From positions 62,001 through 126,000 of the forward strand of contig NZ_SJOJ01000014.1 in assembly GCF_004330295.1 (NCBI RefSeq): a stretch of DNA of 64,000 nucleotides, in the 5' to 3' direction. A program made the position numbers and the translations under genes. The stretch is from Rahnella victoriana (GTDB lineage: Bacteria; Pseudomonadota; Gammaproteobacteria; Enterobacterales; Enterobacteriaceae). Positions 43,895 to 54,806 of this stretch are shown one piece after another. Under the pieces are notes generated by a model. It searched no databases, was not told where the DNA came from, and saw only the letters and a list, made by a program, of their open reading frames with translations. Within the stretch, counting starts at the first letter, position 1; each line of letters begins with the position of its first letter.

Positions 43895-44502
43895 CAGAAA
43901 TACAGATCCACGACCGGTGTCTGCAACCCACGCTGCTGTTTCCAGCCTTGCAACGTGGACCCGGCAAGTAAAGCCACGCCAAGATAAAACGGGTGTTCAG
44001 CTCTCTGAATGAGCAGTTCGAAGTAGCGGCCCGCCCACGGCAATACATGCAGCGTCAAAAAATCATCCAGCAATGACGGCGAGTTTTCGGCTAACCACGC
44101 AGACATCATCAGCAGCAAGCCAATATGATCTTCCGGCTCCGCCTGCGCCAGATGCGGCTCAATGCCGTTTTCACGCATCCACTGACGAAGCGCCAGGGTG
44201 GAATCGCCAAACACTACGGATTCCTTATCCAGATACACCGAGCCCCACGGCGGCGCAGGTAATGCATAAGGCCCCACGAACAGGCGCTGATAAGCGTCAT
44301 CCAGATTCTCAGGTGCGGCATCAATCTGACTGAACATTTGCCTCGCCTGATTTTTTGCCTCCTCAGAAGCGAAAGGCCACTGTGACATCCAGTCATTCGC
44401 TTTAAGTAATGCGACCAGAGGCTGGACTTCTTCGGTTCCCGGCGGATAAAACAATGTCGCGCCTAAAACTTTACCGGTTAAACTGATTGATTCTGCTGAC
44501 AT
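43894..44502 (-). CDS. dmsD: Tat proofreading chaperone DmsD
   Basis: TorD-family redox enzyme maturation protein that binds the twin-arginine leader of DmsA-type catalytic subunits until cofactor insertion. It has 202 residues (E. coli 204). The family hallmark FVGPYALPAPPWGSVYLDKESVVFGDSTLALRQWM and EPEDHIGLLL are conserved (motifs given in part). In E. coli dmsD lies with ynfEFGH; here it is with the dms-type operon, 71 bases after the C subunit. Confidence 0.93.
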   Translation of the reverse strand: MSAESISLTGKVLGATLFYPPGTEEVQPLVALLKANDWMSQWPFASEEAKNQARQMFSQIDAAPENLDDAYQRLFVGPYALPAPPWGSVYLDKESVVFGDSTLALRQWMRENGIEPHLAQAEPEDHIGLLLMMSAWLAENSPSLLDDFLTLHVLPWAGRYFELLIQRAEHPFYLGVALLAGSTLQGWKQQRGLQTPVVDLYF

Positions 44503-44573
44503 AATTGACTCATTTGTTGCAGAGGCACATCACCACCGGTGACGTGCCTCCTGATAAACCTGACGACCCGAAA

Positions 44574-45431
44574 TTACCCGCTGACTGCCATACCTACTGT
44601 CATATGCAGACCGTAGAAAATCGCCCTGCCAATCAACTCACCGCCAAACACCAGCACGAAAGCCAGAATCATTGACGCCAGTGCCGGACGTTTACGCATG
44701 ATGAGCGGACAGAACCAGCAGCCCAATCCCAGAACAATCAGCACCAGCCGCCATACTGACAACACGCCGTATTGCGGGATCAGGGTTGAAGCTGCCTGAA
44801 CAGAGCTGTTAATGCCCGCCAGACTCGCACTCTGCAAGACCACCACGGCCATGCTCACGATCAGCGCCACCAGACTGACGACCGGCAGCAGACGCAGCGC
44901 ACAGCCATTGATACCGGCACCACGCAGCAGCAAATAGCCCAGAACCGGACCGCCAATCAGCACCGTCAGAGCAAAATGCAACGCGGTGTAGGCATTGTCC
45001 CAGGTCGGCACGGTATTGATTTCATAGACACGACACATCGCGAAAACGAACCCAATGCCTGCCAGCATGGTCATGATTAACCAGATTTTAGCCAGTGCGC
45101 GCGGCATCTTGTTGAGAGTCGCCAGCAGCCAGTAAATCCCGCCAAGCGCAAAAAACAATGAACCGCTGCCAATTTCGTTGCTCAGCGGCGAAGCGCCCAG
45201 ACGATTAAGCGAATTGAATGCGCGCAGCGGCGAACCCAGATGCAACACTGAGGCGATAAACGCGATCGCCATCAGCACCCACAGGAAGAACATCGACAGG
45301 TGGATCCTGCGGTATTCATCGACAGTGCGTCGCGACAGTAAGGCAATCGCCAGCACGATAAAGGCACCCACTACACATTGCCCCAGAACGGTAAAGACCA
45401 TTAAAGGCCATTCATGCCATCCGTTTCCCAT
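44574..45431 (-). CDS. dmsC: DMSO reductase-type anchor subunit C
   Basis: Eight-helix inner-membrane quinol-binding anchor of 285 residues for the A and B subunits. It begins MGNGWHEWPLMVFTVLGQC and ends YGLHMTVGMAVSG. By eye it is closer to E. coli YnfH than to DmsC (for example KMPRALAKIW and the CPLI region). It is separated from dmsB by one base, so it is coupled. The dmsC symbol is used for the locus. Confidence 0.93.
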   Translation of the reverse strand: MGNGWHEWPLMVFTVLGQCVVGAFIVLAIALLSRRTVDEYRRIHLSMFFLWVLMAIAFIASVLHLGSPLRAFNSLNRLGASPLSNEIGSGSLFFALGGIYWLLATLNKMPRALAKIWLIMTMLAGIGFVFAMCRVYEINTVPTWDNAYTALHFALTVLIGGPVLGYLLLRGAGINGCALRLLPVVSLVALIVSMAVVVLQSASLAGINSSVQAASTLIPQYGVLSVWRLVLIVLGLGCWFCPLIMRKRPALASMILAFVLVFGGELIGRAIFYGLHMTVGMAVSG

Positions 45432-45432
45432 C

Positions 45433-46050
45433 TCAAACCTCCTTCGGGTTAGCCAGATAACCCGTGGTATCGCCTACAGGACGGCAATTCGCATTGGGTT
45501 TGATGACGATATTTGGGTGAGTGAAGTGTGAAGCCGGCAACGGTGCCACTTCGGCCAGATCACCGTATTTCGCACGCAACTCTTCAATCGGGGCCATATC
45601 CAGCGCACGCAGCGGGCAGGATTCCACACAGATCGGTTTTTTACCTTCGGCAATGCGCTCGTAGCAACCGTCACATTTGGTCATGTGACCTTTCGCTTCG
45701 TTGTACTGCGGCGCGCCGTACGGGCATGCCATGTGGCAATAGCGGCAACCGATGCACACATCTTCGTTCACCACCACAAAACCGTCTTCACGCTTATGCA
45801 TTGCGCCACTCGGACAGACTTTGGTACAGGCCGGATCCGCGCAGTGGTTGCATGAAATAGACAGATAATACGCGAACACATTCTGATGCCAGCCGTCCCC
45901 GTCTTTCTGCCAGTCACCCCCGGCATATTCATAAATGCGGCGGAAACTGACGTCCGGCGTTAAGTTTTTGAAGTCCTTGCAAGCCAGCTCACAGGTTTTG
46001 CACCCGGTGCAGCGGCTTGAGTCAATATAAAAGCCATATTGAGTTGTCAT
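45433..46050 (-). CDS. dmsB: DMSO reductase-type iron-sulfur subunit B
   Basis: Four-cluster ferredoxin subunit that carries electrons from the membrane anchor to the molybdenum site. It has 205 residues, as in E. coli DmsB and YnfG. Cys groups: CTGCKTCELAC, CNHCADPACTKVC, CIGCRYCHMACP and CDGCYERI...CVESCP. It has no leader of its own and is probably exported with the A subunit. One B subunit for two A subunits suggests it is shared. Confidence 0.96.
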   Translation of the reverse strand: MTTQYGFYIDSSRCTGCKTCELACKDFKNLTPDVSFRRIYEYAGGDWQKDGDGWHQNVFAYYLSISCNHCADPACTKVCPSGAMHKREDGFVVVNEDVCIGCRYCHMACPYGAPQYNEAKGHMTKCDGCYERIAEGKKPICVESCPLRALDMAPIEELRAKYGDLAEVAPLPASHFTHPNIVIKPNANCRPVGDTTGYLANPKEV

Positions 46051-46061
46051 GTTTTACTCCG

Positions 46062-48509
46062 TTAAACCTTAGCCACTTGCACAAGGTTGGTGTGAGAGGG
46101 GTTACCTTTCGCCAGCGGTGAAGGTCTTTGAGAAGTCAGTACGTTGATGCTGCCCGCACGGTCGATTTTTTGGCTGTCCGGTGAATACCAGGCACCTTCG
46201 CCCAGTGCGACAACACCCGGCATCATGCGTGGCGTTACTTTTGCAGCAATGTGCACTTCGCCGCGATCGTTAAAGATGCGGATCATGTCGCCATTGGCGA
46301 TACCACGCTGCGCGGCATCCATCGGGTTGATCCACATTTCCTGACGACAGGCTGCTTTCAGGACATCCACGTTGCCGTAAGTGGAGTGAGTACGCGCTTT
46401 GTAGTGGAAACCGGTCATCTGAAGCGGATATTTGCTGGCCAGCGGATCGTCATAGTTCTCGAAACCGGCGGCATACACCGGCAATGGATCAATCACGTCC
46501 TCTTTGGAGAGTTCCCATTCAGCGGCAATTTTGGCCAGTTCGGCAGAGTAGATTTCAATTTTGCCAGATGGCGTGCTCAGCGGATTCGCCGCCGGATCTT
46601 CACGGAATGCTTTGTAGGCCACGTGATGCTGATCGGGGTCGCGTTTTTTGAACATGCCCTGTTTGCGGAAAGTGTCGAAATCAGGCAGCTCCGGCAGCGC
46701 TTCGCGGGATTGCTGGTACAGATGGCGCAACCATTCTTCCTGCGTACGTCCTTCGGTGAACTGCTGCTCAACGCCCAGACGGCGGGACAATTCGCTGGTC
46801 ATTTCATAAATATTTTTGCACTGGAATCGTGGCGTGATCGCCTGATCGGCAAAAATGATGTAATCCATATTGCCGCACGAGGCATCAAGGCAGAAGTCCA
46901 TCTGCTCAGAGGCCGTGCAGTCGGGCAGGATAATATCTGCGTATTTCGCTGACGACGTCATGTGGTTATCAATCACCACAATCATCTCGCACTGTTTGTC
47001 ATCCTGCAGAATATCGTGAGTGCGGTTGATATCAGAATGCTGGTTGATCAGACAGTTACCGGCGTAGTTCCAGATAAACTTGATCGGCACATCCAGTTTT
47101 TCCTTGCCGCGCACGCCATCTTTCGTGGCCGTCATTTCCGGACCACGCACAATCGCATCCGTCCACAGGAACATAGAAATGCTGGTCTGAACCGGATTTT
47201 CCAGCGTTGGCATACGGACAAACGGAATTTCGTAGGCGCCTTCGCGGGCGCCGGAGTTACCGCCGTGAACGCCGACGTTACCGGTCAGGATCGCCAGCAT
47301 CGCAATCGCACGGGTGGCAATTTCGCCGTTAGCATGACGTTGCGGACCCCAGCCCTGCGTTATAAACGCCGGTTTCGCCTGCCCGATTTCGCGCCCCAGC
47401 TTGACGATTTTATCCACGGAAATGCCAGTGATTTTTGCCGCCCATTCCGGCGTTTTCGCTACGCCATCCGGCCCGTTGCCGAGAATATAGGCTTTGTAAT
47501 GCGCATTCTCAGGGACACCGGCCGGTAAGGTTTTTTCGTCGTAACCGACGCAATACTTATCGAGGAAGGGCTGATCAACCAGGTTTTCGGTGATCATCAC
47601 GTGTGCCAGTGCAGCGGCCAGTGCGCCATCCGTCCCCGGACGGATCGGTACCCATTCATCTTCACGACCGGCACCGGTATCGGTATATCGCGGATCGACA
47701 ATGATCATGCGGGCATTCGAACGCTGACGGGCCTGCTCAAGGTAATAGGTTACCCCGCCGCCACTCATGCGCGTTTCGCCGGGATTGTTACCGAACAACA
47801 CCACAAGTTTACTGTTTTCGATATCAGACGGACTGTTACCGTCTGCCCAGCCGCCGTAGGTGTAATTCAGGCCAGCCGCGATTTGCGCCGAGCTGTAATC
47901 GCCATAATGATTCAGATAACCGCCGCAGCAGTTCATCAGACGGGCGATCAGTGTTTTGCCCGGCGGCCATGAACGGGTCATGGTACCGCCCAGCGTACCG
48001 GTACCGTAATTCAGGTAGATCGCTTCATTACCGTAACGGTGAATAATGTCTTTGAGGCTGGCCGCCAGCGTGTCATAGGCTTCATCCCAGCTTATAGGTT
48101 TGAATTTGCCTTCACCCCGTTTGCCTACCCGTTTCATCGGATACTTCAGGCGATCGGGGTTATACACGCGACGGCGCATTGAGCGCCCGCGCAGGCAGGC
48201 ACGTACCTGATGTAACCCTTCATAATTATCGTCACCGGTATTATCGGTTTCGACATAGCGGATTTCGTTATCAACGACATGCATGCGCAGCGGGCAACGG
48301 CTACCGCAGTTTACGGTACAGGCACTCCAGACGATTTTCTCATCTGCGGCGCTGACCGGCGCCTTAATCTGCTCAGCACGAATGGATTTGAACGGCAGCG
48401 ATATTCCGCCGACCGCTGCCGCCATACCGGCGAGCGTGGTTCCCTTAACCAAATCACGGCGGCTGATCCCGCCGCCTGTATCAGGTTTTTGACTGTTTGA
48501 ATCTGACAT
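46062..48509 (-). CDS. dmsA: DmsA-type molybdopterin catalytic subunit (first copy)
   Basis: Mo-bisMGD oxidoreductase of 815 residues, closest to E. coli DmsA (814): it shares WSACTVNCGSRCPLRMHVVD and NYGTGTLGGTMTRSWPPG, where the serine is the expected Mo ligand. The N-terminus has a twin-arginine leader (GISRRDLVKGTTLAGM). The ribosome site is GGAG before the ATG. Reduces DMSO or other S-/N-oxides as terminal electron acceptor by family. It lies 11 bases upstream of dmsB. Confidence 0.95.
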   Translation of the reverse strand: MSDSNSQKPDTGGGISRRDLVKGTTLAGMAAAVGGISLPFKSIRAEQIKAPVSAADEKIVWSACTVNCGSRCPLRMHVVDNEIRYVETDNTGDDNYEGLHQVRACLRGRSMRRRVYNPDRLKYPMKRVGKRGEGKFKPISWDEAYDTLAASLKDIIHRYGNEAIYLNYGTGTLGGTMTRSWPPGKTLIARLMNCCGGYLNHYGDYSSAQIAAGLNYTYGGWADGNSPSDIENSKLVVLFGNNPGETRMSGGGVTYYLEQARQRSNARMIIVDPRYTDTGAGREDEWVPIRPGTDGALAAALAHVMITENLVDQPFLDKYCVGYDEKTLPAGVPENAHYKAYILGNGPDGVAKTPEWAAKITGISVDKIVKLGREIGQAKPAFITQGWGPQRHANGEIATRAIAMLAILTGNVGVHGGNSGAREGAYEIPFVRMPTLENPVQTSISMFLWTDAIVRGPEMTATKDGVRGKEKLDVPIKFIWNYAGNCLINQHSDINRTHDILQDDKQCEMIVVIDNHMTSSAKYADIILPDCTASEQMDFCLDASCGNMDYIIFADQAITPRFQCKNIYEMTSELSRRLGVEQQFTEGRTQEEWLRHLYQQSREALPELPDFDTFRKQGMFKKRDPDQHHVAYKAFREDPAANPLSTPSGKIEIYSAELAKIAAEWELSKEDVIDPLPVYAAGFENYDDPLASKYPLQMTGFHYKARTHSTYGNVDVLKAACRQEMWINPMDAAQRGIANGDMIRIFNDRGEVHIAAKVTPRMMPGVVALGEGAWYSPDSQKIDRAGSINVLTSQRPSPLAKGNPSHTNLVQVAKV

Positions 48510-48590
48510 TGCTTACTCCGTAACGTCCTTATCATAAGGACAAAATGTAACAACCGTGTCATCGAGCGTGGCTCTTTGTCCGTAGCTTCT

Positions 48591-51047
48591 TTAGACTTTT
48601 TCTATTTGAATCAAATTAGTATGCTGAGGATTCCCCTTCGCCAACGGGGAAGGACGTTGGGTCGTCAGCGTGTTCATGCAGGCGCCATGGTCAATACGAT
48701 CACCACTCATATTGGCCTGGTGCCATGCGCCCTGCCCCATCGCCACCACGCCGGGCATGATGCGCGGCGTGACTTTCGCCGCCACACGCACTTCGCCGCG
48801 ATCGTTGAAGACTTTCACTTTGTCGCCGTTTTCAATGCCCCGGCTTTTCGCATCCATCGGATTAATCCACACTTCCTGACGGCAGGCCGCCTGCAGAACA
48901 TCGATATTGCCGTAGGTTGAATGGGTACGGGCTTTGTAGTGGAAGCCGAACATTTGCAGCGGGAACTGGCTGCGTTTCGGGTCATCCCAGCCTTCAAAGG
49001 TTGAGGCATACACCGGCAGCGGACTGATGGTTTCGTCTTTTTGCAGTTCCCATTCGCCGGCAATTTTTGCCAGCGCGGAGGAGTAGATTTCGATTTTACC
49101 GGAAGGTGTTTTCAGCGGATTGGCCTGAGGATCCTGACGGAATTTTTTGTAGGCCACGAAATGCCCCGCCGGGTCTTTACGCTTATAAATCCCCATTTCC
49201 CGCAGTGCTTCATAGGCAGGTAATGCCGGATCTTTCGCCAGCATTTTGGCATACAGATACTGCAACCATTCCCGCTGGCTGCGGCCCTCGGTGAATTTGC
49301 TGTAAACGTCCGGGCCAAGGCGACGCGCCACTTCACTCATCATCTCGTAGATGCCTTTGCGTTCGAACTTAGCGGACGTCGCAGGCTGGATGAAAATCAG
49401 GTAGCCCATATTCCCGGCATAATCGTTCGGAATAATGTCTTCCTGTTCGACGGTCATGAGGTCAGGCAGCAGGATATCGGCGTATTTTGCCGAGGAGGTT
49501 ATGAAGTTTTCCAGCACAACGATCATTTCGCACTGCGCATCGTCCTGCAGAATATCGTGGGTTTTATTGATGTCGGAATGCTGGTTGGTGATGGTGTTAC
49601 CGGCGTAGTTCCAGATGAACTTAATCGGTACGTCCAGCTTGTCTTTGCCCCGTACACCGTCCGCTTTGGCGGTCATCTGCGGGCCACGGGCAATGGCATC
49701 CGTCCAGCTGAAACAGGAGATCTGCGTTTTCACCGGGTTTTCCAGCACCGGCATACGCTCAATGGTGATGGTATAGGTGGACTCACGCGCGCCACTGTTG
49801 CCGCCATTTATGCCGACATTGCCGGTTAAAATTGGCAGCATGGCGATAGCGCGCGATGTCAGCTCGCCATTGGCCTGACGCTGCGGTCCCCAGCCCTGTG
49901 AAATGTAGGCGGGTTTAGCCTGTCCGATTTCGCGGGCTAGTTTGACAATACGATCGGCCGGAATACCGGTAATACGGGACGCCCATTGCGGAGTTTTCGC
50001 CGTCTTATCTTCGCCCTGCCCCAGGATGTACGCTTTATAGTGACTGTTTGCCGGTACATCCGCAGGTAACGTTTTTTCGTCGTAGCCCACGCAATACGCA
50101 TCAAGGAAAGGCTGATCGACCATGTTCTCGGTGATCAGCACATGCGCAAGACCCGCGACCAGCGCCGCATCGGTTCCCGGGCGGATGGGGATCCACTCAT
50201 CTTCACGGCCGGCGGCGGTATCGGTATAACGCGGATCAATGACGATCATGCGGGCATTGGAACGCTGGCGCGCCTGTTCGAGATAATAGGTGATCCCGCC
50301 GCCGCTCATGCGCGTTTCCGCAGGATTGTTACCGAAAAGCACTACCAGCTTACTGTTTTCAATATCTGACGTGCTGTTGCCGTCATTACTGCCGTAGGTG
50401 TACGGCATCGCGCAGGCGATTTGCGCGGTACTGTATGTGCCGTAGTGGCTGAGGAAACCGCCGTAGCAGTTCATCAGACGGGCAACCAGAGAGGCATAAG
50501 GCGAGGAACGGGTAATGTTACCGCCCACAACGCCGGAGGTGTAATTGATATACACCGCTTCATTGCCGTAGCGGGCGACGATACGCTTCAGATTACCGGC
50601 AATTTCATCGAAGGCTTCTTCCCAGCTGATGCGTTTAAACTTGCCTTCACCCCGCTTGCCGACACGCTTCATCGGATAATTCAGACGTTCCGGATGATTC
50701 ATGCGGCGGCGGATAGAGCGCCCGCGCAGACAGGCGCGTACCTGATGGTCGCCATAAATATCTTGTCCGGTGTTATCCGTCTCAACCCAGTAAACTTCAT
50801 CATCGCGCACATGCAAACGTAATGCGCAGCGGCTGCCGCAGTTGACCGAGCAGGCACCCCAGACCACTTTATCTTCAGGCGCTGAAGGTTTCGCATCACT
50901 CACCGCCTCAGCCAGCGCTTTACGGCTGAAAGGAAGCGATACCCCACCGGCGGCAATCGCCAGCCCTGCCAGGGTGGATGTTTTCATCAGCGTCCGGCGG
51001 CTGATACCACTTTTTGCCGTGGTGATTTCTGGTTTAGTTTCCGACAT
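48591..51047 (-). CDS. YnfE/YnfF-type molybdopterin catalytic subunit (second copy)
   Basis: An 818-residue paralogue, first gene of the operon. It has the Tat leader GISRRTLMKTSTLAGL, the cluster motif CSVNCGSRCALRLHV and a serine in the Mo-ligand region NITRSSPYASL. Features such as HQVRACLRGRSIRRRMNHPERL and PATSAKFERK...IYEMMSEVARRLGPDVY are those of YnfF, not DmsA. E. coli YnfE is linked to selenate reduction; the substrate here is unknown. It is preceded by the FNR-type promoter at 51086-51133. Confidence 0.93.
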   Translation of the reverse strand: MSETKPEITTAKSGISRRTLMKTSTLAGLAIAAGGVSLPFSRKALAEAVSDAKPSAPEDKVVWGACSVNCGSRCALRLHVRDDEVYWVETDNTGQDIYGDHQVRACLRGRSIRRRMNHPERLNYPMKRVGKRGEGKFKRISWEEAFDEIAGNLKRIVARYGNEAVYINYTSGVVGGNITRSSPYASLVARLMNCYGGFLSHYGTYSTAQIACAMPYTYGSNDGNSTSDIENSKLVVLFGNNPAETRMSGGGITYYLEQARQRSNARMIVIDPRYTDTAAGREDEWIPIRPGTDAALVAGLAHVLITENMVDQPFLDAYCVGYDEKTLPADVPANSHYKAYILGQGEDKTAKTPQWASRITGIPADRIVKLAREIGQAKPAYISQGWGPQRQANGELTSRAIAMLPILTGNVGINGGNSGARESTYTITIERMPVLENPVKTQISCFSWTDAIARGPQMTAKADGVRGKDKLDVPIKFIWNYAGNTITNQHSDINKTHDILQDDAQCEMIVVLENFITSSAKYADILLPDLMTVEQEDIIPNDYAGNMGYLIFIQPATSAKFERKGIYEMMSEVARRLGPDVYSKFTEGRSQREWLQYLYAKMLAKDPALPAYEALREMGIYKRKDPAGHFVAYKKFRQDPQANPLKTPSGKIEIYSSALAKIAGEWELQKDETISPLPVYASTFEGWDDPKRSQFPLQMFGFHYKARTHSTYGNIDVLQAACRQEVWINPMDAKSRGIENGDKVKVFNDRGEVRVAAKVTPRIMPGVVAMGQGAWHQANMSGDRIDHGACMNTLTTQRPSPLAKGNPQHTNLIQIEKV

Positions 51048-51085
51048 TTTCCCGCTCCGGTAATGAGGTAGTTACCCACTCAGAA

Positions 51086-51133
51086 TGCAGGGATACTACT
51101 AATTAGGAGGTAGGAAACTTTGTCTGCTATCAA
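51086..51133 (-). promoter_or_regulatory. FNR-type promoter of the dms operon
   Basis: On the minus strand TTGAT-AGCA-GACAA (51133-51120) matches eight of ten FNR consensus bases. TAGTAT (51098-51093) is a good -10, placing the start near 51086 and the FNR centre at about -40.5. The same TAGTAT box is used at focA. Anaerobic activation is inferred. Confidence 0.6.
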
Positions 51134-51193
51134 AAAAGACAGGGTTGGAGAAGAGAAATACGGAATTCTTAACCCAGCGCACGGTTTTATGCA

Positions 51194-51222
51194 TAAAAAA
51201 AGCGCCCTCAGGCGCTTTTTCG
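51194..51222 (-). terminator. Terminator after serS
   Basis: AAAAAGCGCC/GGCGCTTTTT stem with a CTCA loop and T runs on both strands, 27 bases after the serS stop. Confidence 0.92.
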
Positions 51223-51247
51223 TTATTTCATTGAATATACAGCGGGA

Positions 51248-52615
<1,368 letters not shown>

Positions 52616-52647
52616 TTATCACGGGTAACCTTACCGCAACGATAAAG

Positions 52648-53991
52648 TTAGCGGTAGCGTTTTGTCGGGCTATTTTGATCTTGTCCGGCAAGCCATGCCA
52701 GCTTTTCGCCGATCTTGCCTTCAAGCCCGCGTGATGTCGGGTAATAATACTGTGTGCGGGCCATTTCAGGGGGGAAATAATCTTCACCGGCGGCGTATGC
52801 ATTCGGCTCGTCATGCGCGTAGCGATACTCAGCCCCAAGCCCCATTTCTTTCATCAGTTTTGTAGGCGCGTTGCGCAGATGTTCAGGCACATCGTAATCG
52901 GCCATTTCACGTGCATCGCGCATGGCAGATTTAAATGCCGTGTAGACGGCATTACTTTTCGGCGCGCAAGCCAGATAGACGATAGCCTGAGCAATGGCCC
53001 GCTCACCTTCCGCCGGACCGACACGGGTGAAGCAATCCCAGGCTGCAATCGCCACCTGCATGCCACGCGGATCAGCGTTACCGACATCTTCAGACGCAAT
53101 GGCCAGCAGACGACGGGCAACATATAACGGGTCACCACCGGCGGTAATGATTCTGGCGTACCAGTAAAGCGCCGCATCCGGTGAGGAACCGCGCACCGAT
53201 TTATGCAATGCAGAAATTAAATCGTAAAAACGGTCGCCCTTGTTATCGAATCGCGCGCTGCGCTCACCGGCTATCTCAGTGAGCAGTTCCGGCGTTAATG
53301 TCCGGTAACCTTTGGCGTCGATTTCCGCCATATCCGCCATCATTTCGATGCTGTTCAGCGCACGGCGGGCATCGCCATTCACCAGCTCAGACAGCATCCG
53401 GCGGGTTTCCGGCGGGACACGAATTTTCTCGTTAGCGTAACCGCGCTCAGCATTGGTCAGCGCCTGGTCGATCACTTTCCCGATATCTTCAGCCGTCAGT
53501 GATTTGAGCAAATACACGCGGGCGCGTGACAGTAAGGCGGAGTTAAGTTCAAAAGAAGGGTTTTCGGTCGTCGCACCAATAAACGTGATGGTGCCGTCTT
53601 CGATATGCGGCAGGAAGGCATCCTGCTGACTTTTATTAAAGCGATGGACTTCGTCGACAAATAAAATTGTACGACGCGCGGCATCGCGGTTCTGACGGGC
53701 GCGTTCAATCGCTTCACGGATATCTTTCACCCCTGATGTGACCGCTGATATGCGCTCAACATCGGCGTTCGCATAGCGGCCAATCAGTTCTGCCAGCGTG
53801 GTTTTCCCGGTGCCTGGCGGCCCCCACAAAATCATCGAATGCAATTGCCCTGCTTCAATCGCACGCGGCAAAGGTTTGCCCGGTGCTAACAGATGCTGCT
53901 GTCCGATATATTCTGCCAGTGTGACTGGCCGCATACGGGCGGCCAGTGGCTGGAATTCGTTTTGGGAAAAATCGAGTGATAGATTACTCAA
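52648..53991 (-). CDS. rarA: Replication-associated recombination protein RarA (MgsA)
   Basis: AAA+ ATPase acting at stalled forks, interacting with SSB. The TTG at 53991 is chosen: it gives 447 residues (E. coli 447), beginning [16 protein letters not shown], with GAGG five bases upstream, and starts just after the lolA stop. The ATG at 54015 would overlap lolA by 17 bases; a GTG at 53997 is another option. Walker A GPPGTGKT (57-64), Walker [11 protein letters not shown] and sensor 1 [10 protein letters not shown] are intact. Confidence 0.95.
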   Translation of the reverse strand: MSNLSLDFSQNEFQPLAARMRPVTLAEYIGQQHLLAPGKPLPRAIEAGQLHSMILWGPPGTGKTTLAELIGRYANADVERISAVTSGVKDIREAIERARQNRDAARRTILFVDEVHRFNKSQQDAFLPHIEDGTITFIGATTENPSFELNSALLSRARVYLLKSLTAEDIGKVIDQALTNAERGYANEKIRVPPETRRMLSELVNGDARRALNSIEMMADMAEIDAKGYRTLTPELLTEIAGERSARFDNKGDRFYDLISALHKSVRGSSPDAALYWYARIITAGGDPLYVARRLLAIASEDVGNADPRGMQVAIAAWDCFTRVGPAEGERAIAQAIVYLACAPKSNAVYTAFKSAMRDAREMADYDVPEHLRNAPTKLMKEMGLGAEYRYAHDEPNAYAAGEDYFPPEMARTQYYYPTSRGLEGKIGEKLAWLAGQDQNSPTKRYR

Positions 53992-53998
53992 ACTCACC

Positions 53999-54610
53999 TC
54001 ACTGACGCTGGTCATCCACCGTCACACCTTGCGGTGGCGTAAATTTAAATTTGGCATCATCCACAGACGCATTTTGCTCGCCTTTCAGCGTATAAGCACT
54101 TTTCTGCCCATCCTGCTCAACAGCGGTGAAGCTTTTGATGGTGCCTGATGGCGTCACATTGATCGCGAATTGTTTCAGATTGCCGGTTGCCGCTTTAGGT
54201 GTTAATTCGAAATCATCACCTTTCTGCTTCACGTTATATTTTGCCCAGTCGCTGCTGTCATTACGGGTGATCAGCATGAACGGCGTGTTACCGGTGGCAT
54301 TTTTCAGCCAGGTCGCCGTGACCTGCTCAACGAACGGGTTGTAGAACCACAGGGTTTTGCCATCGGAAACTAAAATGCTTTCATCCGGCGTCGTCATATG
54401 CCAGTTAAACAAGTTCGGACGTTTCACCCACAGCTGACCTTCGCCCTGCTGAACGGCAGCGCCATCATCACTGGTCACGGTTTGCGTGAAACTGGCGTGG
54501 AAGGTGTTGAGTTTGCCGAGGCGGGATTTGAGATCACTGCTGGCATCCGCTAATACGGAAGCGGAGGTAAATGCGGTCAGTAAACACCCTACCATCAATA
54601 ATTTTTTCAT
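53999..54610 (-). CDS. lolA: Periplasmic lipoprotein carrier LolA
   Basis: Carries lipoproteins released by LolCDE across the periplasm to LolB. It has 203 residues, as in E. coli. Signal peptide [21 protein letters not shown] is cleaved after about residue 21. The half-barrel is marked by [19 protein letters not shown] and [13 protein letters not shown]. rarA begins 7 bases downstream, so the two are probably cotranscribed. Confidence 0.97.
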   Translation of the reverse strand: MKKLLMVGCLLTAFTSASVLADASSDLKSRLGKLNTFHASFTQTVTSDDGAAVQQGEGQLWVKRPNLFNWHMTTPDESILVSDGKTLWFYNPFVEQVTATWLKNATGNTPFMLITRNDSSDWAKYNVKQKGDDFELTPKAATGNLKQFAINVTPSGTIKSFTAVEQDGQKSAYTLKGEQNASVDDAKFKFTPPQGVTVDDQRQ

Positions 54611-54806
54611 TCTTATACTTACCTCAGAAATCCATAAACTTCAGACGATGCCTTTTACACAGGCAAAAGACGTATGGTGCGAACTCTATCCGAGACAACG
54701 CCCCGGCGGTAGCTCATTCATCTGAAAAACAATAGTTTTACGCATCTTTGCACAAGGGCCGCATTCGCGACCCTTCTTAACAAAATACAGTCCGTTCAGT
54801 ATGGTT

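Noticed and set aside
46251-50822. Antisense open frames across the two catalytic subunits (46251-46952, 46962-47528, 50421-50822)
   Set aside because: Similar frames occur opposite both paralogues because the coding strand is similar; they show no family features.
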